This document shows, in pieces, positions 57,829 to 64,000 of a DNA stretch of 64,000 bases; positions within the stretch are counted from its first letter, which is position 1; each line of letters starts with the position of its first letter. Source of the stretch: Ferrimonas balearica DSM 9799 (GTDB lineage: Bacteria; Pseudomonadota; Gammaproteobacteria; Enterobacterales; Shewanellaceae); the NCBI RefSeq assembly GCF_000148645.1, contig NC_014541.1, positions 248,001-312,000 of the forward strand, written 5' to 3'. The notes beneath the pieces were generated by a model. That model ran no database searches. It was not told the DNA's origin and saw nothing but the letters and a program-made list of their open reading frames with translations. The position numbers and the translations under genes are program-made.

Positions 57829-58350
57829 ATGAAGTGGTGGATTGCGTGTTTGTGGCTGGTGTGTTCGGCGGTATCAGCCAACGATGCCGCGGGATACCTA
57901 TTGGGCCCGGGCGATCAGATCCGGATCCAGGTATTTGGAGAGCCGGACCTGAGCATCTCCGAAATCCGTCTGGGTGAATCCGGCAGCATCTCCTATCCCT
58001 ACCTGGGCCAGATACGCCTTTCCGGGCTGCGCCTGAGCCAGGTTGAGCAGCTGATCCATAAGGGCCTGAAAGGGGACTACCTGATCAACCCCAGCGTCTC
58101 GGTGAGCATCGTCGAGTACCGTCCCTTCTTTATCAACGGTGAAGTACGCCGTCCGGGTGGCTATCCCTTTCAGCCAGGGCTGACCGTGCGCAAAGCGGTG
58201 GCGCTGGCGGGCGGTTTAACCGAGCGGGCGTCCTCCAGGGACATCTCACTGACCCGCAAAACCCCAAATGGTGAACGCATTATCGAAGTCTCTATGGCCT
58301 CAGAGGTACAGCCAGGGGATTCCATCTACATCGAAGACTCATTCTTCTGA
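57829..58350 (+). CDS. Short Wza-type polysaccharide export (OPX) protein
   Basis: 173 residues, less than half of E. coli Wza (~379). Signal peptide MKWWIACLWLVCSAVSAND has no lipobox at the cleavage site. The polysaccharide export domain is clear: YLLGPGDQIRIQVFGEPDLS and GSISYPYLGQIRLSGL, then one SLBB domain (FFINGEVRRPGGYPFQPGLT, VAEAGG-like VALAGGLTERAS). It lacks the second SLBB and the C-terminal amphipathic helix that forms the Wza outer membrane pore. So it should be periplasmic and needs a separate outer membrane channel, plausibly the barrel encoded nine bases upstream. Confidence 0.92.
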   Translation: MKWWIACLWLVCSAVSANDAAGYLLGPGDQIRIQVFGEPDLSISEIRLGESGSISYPYLGQIRLSGLRLSQVEQLIHKGLKGDYLINPSVSVSIVEYRPFFINGEVRRPGGYPFQPGLTVRKAVALAGGLTERASSRDISLTRKTPNGERIIEVSMASEVQPGDSIYIEDSFF

Positions 58351-58377
58351 ATGCCCACTGAGAACCCGGAGAACCCT

Positions 58378-60627
58378 ATGAATCGCGATGCTGGAGTCCG
58401 TCAGGAGCCTGGTCTGAAGATGGAGTGGGTGGGGATCAGTGGCCGCATGGCGGTATTGGCCCGCTATCGCTGGTGGATATTGCTGGCCACCTTGGTAACC
58501 ACCATTGTGGCGGCCTTGTACGTCACCCGCCTTCCCGCCATCTACGCGTCCACTGCCACCCTGCTGCTGGAGAACACCCCGTCCAAGGTGGTCTCCATTG
58601 AGGGGGTGTACGGCGTGGATTCGAGTCGGGATGAATACTTCCAAACCCAGTACGAAATCATTCAGTCCCGCAAGATTGCCGAAACGGTCATCGATGAGCT
58701 GAGGCTGACCGAACAGAAAGAGTTTGTGCCGGTCCAGAGCAGCGGCTTTGGCCTGGCCATGGTCAAAGGGTGGGTCCAACAACAGTTGGGCCGACTGTTT
58801 GGCAGTGCTGACGCCGGGCCACCGCCTACCGCGGAGGAGCAAGCGTATCGCCTGCGCCAGCAGGTGATTGGTGAGTACTATCAGCGCCTGACCCTGAAGC
58901 CCGTGCGCAATACCCAATTGGTGAGCATCCAGTTTGAAGCGCAGGACCCGCAGCTGGCGGCCGAGGTGGCGAATGCCATTGGTCAGGCTTACATCGAGTC
59001 CTATATGGAAGACAAACTGGTGGCGACCCAGGAAGCCACCGGCTGGATGCGGGAGCGCCTGGAAAAGCTCAAGAGCAACCTGAGGGCGTCGGAGGAGTCG
59101 TTGCAGCAGTTTCGCGAAGACGCGGGCCTGGTGGATGTTGAAGGACTCCTGACCCTGGAAAGCCAGGAACTGGAGAAGATCGCTAACCGTCTGTCCGAAG
59201 CCCGTGAACGACGCAGCGCGGCGGAGTCCGTGGCACGGACCGTATCGAGCTCAGGAGGTGGTGACATTGAGGAACTGGCGTCTCTGCCGGAGATCAACCG
59301 TCACCCCAGCGTACAGCGGTTGCGTGACGCTGAGTCCCAGGCGGAGCAAAAGGTTGCGCAGCTGTCTAAGCGCTATGGCCCCAAACATAAGGCCATGATC
59401 ACCGCTGAGGCGGAGCTAAACGAAGTGCGTGTGGCATTGCGCCGACAGATCCGCGAACTGGTTAGTGGCATTCAACAGGAGTACCGCTCGGCCCGTTCTC
59501 AGGAAGCCACTCTGTCCGATGAGCTGGCGGCCGCTCGCCAGAACTACCAGGGGCTCAGTAAGAACGAAAGCCAGTACCGGGAGCTGCAACGGGAGGTGGA
59601 AACCAACCGACAGCTCTATGACACCTTTATGACCCGGATTAAAGAGACCGGGGTAGCCGGGGACTTTAACGAGGCGATTGCCCGCTTTACCGATAAAGCG
59701 CTGCCCGCATTGCTGCCGAGTCGACCTCAGAAAGGGGCGATTCTGGCGCTGGTGCTGGTGGCGTCCCTGTTGCTGTTCTCGTTTATGGCCTTGCTTCACG
59801 CGCGCTATGTGGACGTCATCAGCCGTGCCAGTGAGGTGGAATCGGAACTCTCCGCCAAGCTGCTGGGTATCGTTCCCGAAGTGAGAAGCCTGAACGACAA
59901 GTCCACGGTCAAAACCTACTTTGACAAACGGCAGCCGGAATTTGGTGAAGCGTGGCGCAGCGTGCGTACCGCATTCACCCTTCAGCACATGAACTCCACT
60001 GGCCTGGCGATGGCGATCAGCTCTGCGCTGCCGGGGGAGGGCAAGACCACCTCGGCGATCAGCCTGGCGCTGTCACTGCAACAGGTGAAGCGGGTGCTGC
60101 TGATTGACTGTGACCTTCGCAAGCCAAAGGTGGGCAAAGCCTTCGAGTTGCCCTCCTATCAACCGGGCCTGACCAACGCCCTCTGTGGCACCCACTCACT
60201 GGAACAGTGCATGTATCAGGATGAGGACAGTGGCTTGACCCTCTTGTCCGCCGGGACGGTGTTATCGAACCCGCTGGAAGCGCTGTCCGGCGACAGCTTC
60301 CGTCGTGTGCTGCAGCAGGCGAGGGCACAGTTTGATGTGGTGCTGCTGGATACGCCGCCGGTGCACGCCGTCTCGGACGCGCTGGTGGTGGCCCGCACGG
60401 CGGGCTCGATGCTGTTTATTGTCCGTGCCGACCATACCCGTGCCCGCCTGGCTCAGAACGCGCTGGAACGGGTATTGGAGAACAAGATCCTGCTGGAAGG
60501 CGTGGTGCTGAACCGGGCAGGGAAGGGGGCCATGAAGGCGCAGTACGGTCGGGGGTACGACACCTACTATGGGCATGGTTATGAACAGACCAGTCCCGCG
60601 TCGGCACCGCGCGAGAGTGCGGCCTAG
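58378..60627 (+). CDS. Wzc-type chain-length regulator and tyrosine autokinase
   Basis: About 749 residues. ATG 58378 is chosen (GGAG at 58368-58371); an ATG at 58351 right after the previous stop is possible. The N-terminal Wzz domain has a first membrane span (RYRWWILLATLVTTIVAALY), a long periplasmic coiled coil (about 180-420), and a second span (GAILALVLVASLLLFSFMAL). The cytoplasmic BY-kinase domain has Walker A (SALPGEGKTTSAIS, about 550), Walker A' (VLLIDCDLRKPK) and Walker B (DVVLLDTPPV). The C-terminal tyrosine cluster has Tyr723, 727, 730, 731 and 735. It controls polymer length and export with the Wza-type protein. No partner tyrosine phosphatase (Wzb) gene is in the locus. Confidence 0.94.
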   Translation: MNRDAGVRQEPGLKMEWVGISGRMAVLARYRWWILLATLVTTIVAALYVTRLPAIYASTATLLLENTPSKVVSIEGVYGVDSSRDEYFQTQYEIIQSRKIAETVIDELRLTEQKEFVPVQSSGFGLAMVKGWVQQQLGRLFGSADAGPPPTAEEQAYRLRQQVIGEYYQRLTLKPVRNTQLVSIQFEAQDPQLAAEVANAIGQAYIESYMEDKLVATQEATGWMRERLEKLKSNLRASEESLQQFREDAGLVDVEGLLTLESQELEKIANRLSEARERRSAAESVARTVSSSGGGDIEELASLPEINRHPSVQRLRDAESQAEQKVAQLSKRYGPKHKAMITAEAELNEVRVALRRQIRELVSGIQQEYRSARSQEATLSDELAAARQNYQGLSKNESQYRELQREVETNRQLYDTFMTRIKETGVAGDFNEAIARFTDKALPALLPSRPQKGAILALVLVASLLLFSFMALLHARYVDVISRASEVESELSAKLLGIVPEVRSLNDKSTVKTYFDKRQPEFGEAWRSVRTAFTLQHMNSTGLAMAISSALPGEGKTTSAISLALSLQQVKRVLLIDCDLRKPKVGKAFELPSYQPGLTNALCGTHSLEQCMYQDEDSGLTLLSAGTVLSNPLEALSGDSFRRVLQQARAQFDVVLLDTPPVHAVSDALVVARTAGSMLFIVRADHTRARLAQNALERVLENKILLEGVVLNRAGKGAMKAQYGRGYDTYYGHGYEQTSPASAPRESAA

Positions 60628-60700
60628 CGCACAAAACCGCTGATCTTATTGAGGTAGGATCTGCCACCAATAAATCGGGACGGATTGTACAAAAAGGCCC

Positions 60701-60728
60701 TTGCGTTTATCGGCAAGGTGCGTATAAT
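60701..60728 (+). promoter_or_regulatory. Promoter of the S10 operon
   Basis: TTGCGT (60701-60706), 16-base spacer, TATAAT (60723-60728). The -35 box lies in a small inverted repeat (CCTTGC / GCAAGG). Confidence 0.82.
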
Positions 60729-60735
60729 TCGTCCG

Positions 60736-61215
<480 letters not shown>

Positions 61216-61249
61216 GGCTGAGATCCTAAGCGGAAAGAGGTTTAGAAGA

Positions 61250-61888
61250 ATGGCTATCGGTCTTGTAGGTCGCAAAGTAGGTATGACTCGCATCTTCACT
61301 CCTGAAGGCGTGTCTATCCCTGTGACCGTAATCGAAGTAGAACCGAACCGTGTAACCCAGGTTAAGACGCTGGACACTGATGGCTACAGCGCTCTGCAGG
61401 TAACTGCTGGCGCCAAAAAAGCCAACCGCGTTACCAAACCTGAAGCTGGTCATTTTGCCAAAGCTGGCGTTGAAGCTGGTCGTGGCACTTGGGAGTTTCG
61501 CCTGGGTGAAGGTGAAGGCGAAGGCATCGAACTGGGTGCTGAGCTGAAAGTCGACATCTTTACTGATGTTGCAAAAGTAGACGTTACCGGTCAATCCAAG
61601 GGTAAAGGTTTCCAGGGTGCTATCAAGCGCTGGAACTTCCGTTCCCAGGACATGACTCACGGTAACTCCTTGAGCCACCGTGCTCCGGGTTCCATTGGTC
61701 AAAACCAATCCCCGGGTAAGGTATTCAAGGGCAAGAAAATGGCTGGCCACATGGGCGCTGAGCGTGTAACCACTCAGAACCTGGACGTGGTACGTGTTGA
61801 CGTTGAACGTAACCTGCTGCTGGTTAAGGGTGCAATCCCTGGTGCCAACGGTGGCAACGTGATCGTTAAGCCTGCCGTTAAAGCGTAA
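61250..61888 (+). CDS. rplC: Ribosomal protein L3
   Basis: 212 residues, early assembly protein near the peptidyl-transferase centre. The [20 protein letters not shown] loop carries the glutamine methylated by PrmB in E. coli. Confidence 0.98.
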   Translation: MAIGLVGRKVGMTRIFTPEGVSIPVTVIEVEPNRVTQVKTLDTDGYSALQVTAGAKKANRVTKPEAGHFAKAGVEAGRGTWEFRLGEGEGEGIELGAELKVDIFTDVAKVDVTGQSKGKGFQGAIKRWNFRSQDMTHGNSLSHRAPGSIGQNQSPGKVFKGKKMAGHMGAERVTTQNLDVVRVDVERNLLLVKGAIPGANGGNVIVKPAVKA

Positions 61889-61905
61889 CGTCTGAGGAGA
61901 TAGTA

Positions 61906-62511
61906 ATGGAATTGGTAATGAAAGACGCGCAGAGCGCTCTTGAAGTTTCCGAAACTACCTTCGGGCGTGAATTCAACGAAGCTCTGGTACACCAGGTAGT
62001 AGTGGCTTACGCCGCTAACGCCCGTCAGGGTACCCGTGCTCAGAAGACCCGCGCTGAAGTTACTGGCACCGGCAAAAAGCCGTGGCGCCAGAAAGGTACT
62101 GGCCGTGCTCGTTCCGGTACCGTTAAGAGCCCGATCTGGCGTTCTGGTGGTGTGTCCTTTGCTGCTAAGCCGCAGGACCACGGTCAGAAAGTAAACAAAA
62201 AGATGTACCGCGCCGCTCTGCGCAGCATTCTGTCTGAGCTGGTACGTCAAGACCGTCTGATCGTTGTTGAGAAGTTCGCTGTTGAAGCTCCGAAAACCAA
62301 AGAACTGGTTGGCAAGCTGAAAGAGCTGGAACTGAACGACGTGCTGATCGTAACCGGTGAAGTTGACGAGAACCTGTTCCTGGCTTCTCGCAACCTGTAC
62401 AAGGTTGACGTACGTGACGCAGACGGCATCGACCCGGTTAGCCTGATCGCCTTTGACAAGGTTCTGATGACTGCTGACGCGGTTAAGCAGATTGAGGAGA
62501 AGCTGGCATGA
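61906..62511 (+). CDS. rplD: Ribosomal protein L4
   Basis: 201 residues, lining the exit tunnel and, in E. coli, repressing the S10 operon. The tunnel loop [20 protein letters not shown] is intact. Its stop overlaps the rplW start (ATGA). Confidence 0.98.
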   Translation: MELVMKDAQSALEVSETTFGREFNEALVHQVVVAYAANARQGTRAQKTRAEVTGTGKKPWRQKGTGRARSGTVKSPIWRSGGVSFAAKPQDHGQKVNKKMYRAALRSILSELVRQDRLIVVEKFAVEAPKTKELVGKLKELELNDVLIVTGEVDENLFLASRNLYKVDVRDADGIDPVSLIAFDKVLMTADAVKQIEEKLA

Positions 62512-62810
62512 TCCGTGAAGAACGTTTGCTGAAAGTGCTGCTGGCTCCGCACATCTCTGAAAAGAGCACCATGGCTGCCGAACTGAACAACACTATGGTG
62601 TTCAAGGTTGCCAAGGACGCTACCAAAGCAGAGATCAAAGCTGCGGTTGAGAAGCTGTTCGAAGTGCAGGTCACTGGCGTTCGCACCAGCGTGGTTAAGG
62701 GCAAGGTTAAGCGTCACGGCGCTCGTTTCGGTCGTCGTAGCGACTGGAAAAAAGCCTACGTAACCCTGGCCGAAGGCGCTGACATCGACTTCGTCGGCGG
62801 CGCTGAGTAA
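62508..62810 (+). CDS. rplW: Ribosomal protein L23
   Basis: 100 residues at the tunnel exit, docking site for trigger factor and [19 protein letters not shown] is conserved. Confidence 0.98.
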   Translation: MIREERLLKVLLAPHISEKSTMAAELNNTMVFKVAKDATKAEIKAAVEKLFEVQVTGVRTSVVKGKVKRHGARFGRRSDWKKAYVTLAEGADIDFVGGAE

Positions 62811-62828
62811 GCAGTAGGAGTTTAGATA

Positions 62829-63653
62829 ATGGCTATTGTTAAGTGTAAGCCTACCTCTGCGGGTCGTCGCCACGTCGTTAAGGTCGTGAACAACGAGCTG
62901 CACAAGGGTAAGCCCCACGCTGCTCTGTTGGACAAGAAGTCCAAGACTGGTGGTCGTAACAACGCCGGCCGCATCACCACTCGCCACATCGGCGGTGGTC
63001 ACAAGCAGCACTACCGTATCATCGACTTCAAGCGCAACAAAGATGGCATCACTGCCAAAGTTGAGCGCCTGGAATACGATCCGAACCGCAGCGCTAACAT
63101 CGCTCTGGTTCTGTACGCCGACGGTGAGCGTCGTTACATCCTGGCCCCGAAAGGTCTGCAAGCTGGTGACACCATCGTGTCTGGCCAGGAAGCTGACATC
63201 AAAGTGGGCAACGCTCTGCCGATGCGCAACATTCCGGTAGGTTCTACCGTGCACAACGTTGAACTGAAGCCTGGTAAAGGCGGTCAGATCGCACGTTCTG
63301 CCGGTGCTTACGCCCAAATCGTTGCTCGCGACGGTGCTTATGTAACCCTGCGTCTGCGCTCCGGCGAGATGCGCAAGGTGCTGGCCGAAGGCCGTGCCAC
63401 CCTGGGTGAAGTAGGTAACTCCGAGCACATGCTGCGTCAGCTGGGTAAAGCTGGTGCCATGCGCTGGCGTGGTGTTCGTCCGACCGTTCGTGGTGTTGCC
63501 ATGAACCCGGTTGATCACCCGCACGGTGGTGGTGAAGGTCGTACTTCTGGTGGTCGTCACCCGGTAACCCCGTGGGGCGTTCCGACCAAAGGTAAGAAGA
63601 CCCGCAGTAACAAGCGTACCGATAAGTACATCGTACGTCGTCGTACCAAGTAA
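62829..63653 (+). CDS. rplB: Ribosomal protein L2
   Basis: 274 residues, needed for subunit joining and peptidyl transfer. The conserved histidine lies in [20 protein letters not shown]. Confidence 0.98.
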   Translation: MAIVKCKPTSAGRRHVVKVVNNELHKGKPHAALLDKKSKTGGRNNAGRITTRHIGGGHKQHYRIIDFKRNKDGITAKVERLEYDPNRSANIALVLYADGERRYILAPKGLQAGDTIVSGQEADIKVGNALPMRNIPVGSTVHNVELKPGKGGQIARSAGAYAQIVARDGAYVTLRLRSGEMRKVLAEGRATLGEVGNSEHMLRQLGKAGAMRWRGVRPTVRGVAMNPVDHPHGGGEGRTSGGRHPVTPWGVPTKGKKTRSNKRTDKYIVRRRTK

Positions 63654-63947
<294 letters not shown>

Positions 63948-63957
63948 GGGGTAGAAG

Positions 63958-64000
63958 ATGGAAGTTTTAGCTAAACACCGTTTTGCCCGTACCTCTCCGC
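63958..64000 (+). CDS. rplV: Ribosomal protein L22, 5' end only
   Basis: Only the first 14 codons are in the window, MEVLAKHRFARTSP, after GGGGTAGAAG. The match to the L22 N-terminus and the fixed S10 operon order make the call safe; the rest is past the right edge. Confidence 0.92.
   Translation, partial: MEVLAKHRFARTSP

Overview
The window looks like a marine gammaproteobacterium of the Alteromonadales type, with Ferrimonas or Shewanella as the nearest guess. This rests on the gene order murI-rrn-murB-birA-coaA-tRNAs-tuf-secE-nusG-rplKAJL-rpoBC-rpsL-rpsG-fusA-tuf-S10, on near Escherichia-like ribosomal and polymerase proteins, on a FabR-type regulator and on a Shewanella-like dmsABGH set. 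The genus is an inference; no database search was possible.

Region 1 (1-8.7 kb) is mixed accessory and housekeeping: the start of selD (minus strand), a lipoprotein of the endonuclease/exonuclease/phosphatase fold that seems to have lost catalytic residues, a secreted penicillin/AHL-acylase-type lipoprotein, an alpha/beta hydrolase coupled to a membrane fatty acid desaturase, the divergent repressor gene fabR with a likely operator between them, and a Crp/Fnr-type regulator. Region 2 (8.7-13.6 kb) is an anaerobic respiration operon, dmsA-dmsB-TorD chaperone-dmsH-like, with a Tat lipoprotein catalytic subunit and no membrane anchor gene. Region 3 (13.6-25.2 kb) holds trmA, murI, a complete 16S-23S-5S-tRNA-Asp operon with two promoters, a tandemly duplicated repeat block carrying tRNA-Asp 3' fragments and terminators, then murB, birA and coaA.

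Region 4 (25.3-43.7 kb) is the core transcription/translation block: four tRNAs (Thr-Tyr-Gly-Thr), tuf, secE, nusG, the rplKA and rplJL-rpoBC units, then the str operon (rpsL, rpsG, fusA, second tuf). Two of its promoters sit inside inverted repeats. Region 5 (43.7-60.6 kb) is a Wzx/Wzy-type exopolysaccharide locus lying exactly between the str and S10 operons, which are neighbours in Escherichia coli. It encodes four glycosyltransferases, a polymerase/ligase, a flippase, an initiating sugar-phosphate transferase, an outer-membrane beta-barrel, a short Wza-type export protein, a Wzc-type tyrosine kinase/co-polymerase, and a 1418-residue secreted multidomain protein with two different beta-propellers. 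Region 6 (60.7-64 kb) is the start of the S10 operon (rpsJ-rplC-rplD-rplW-rplB-rpsS-rplV), running off the right edge.

The most distinctive parts are the exopolysaccharide locus with its giant two-propeller protein and its beta-barrel plus short export protein pair, the tRNA-Asp-associated tandem duplication, and the promoter-in-hairpin design upstream of rplK and rplJ.
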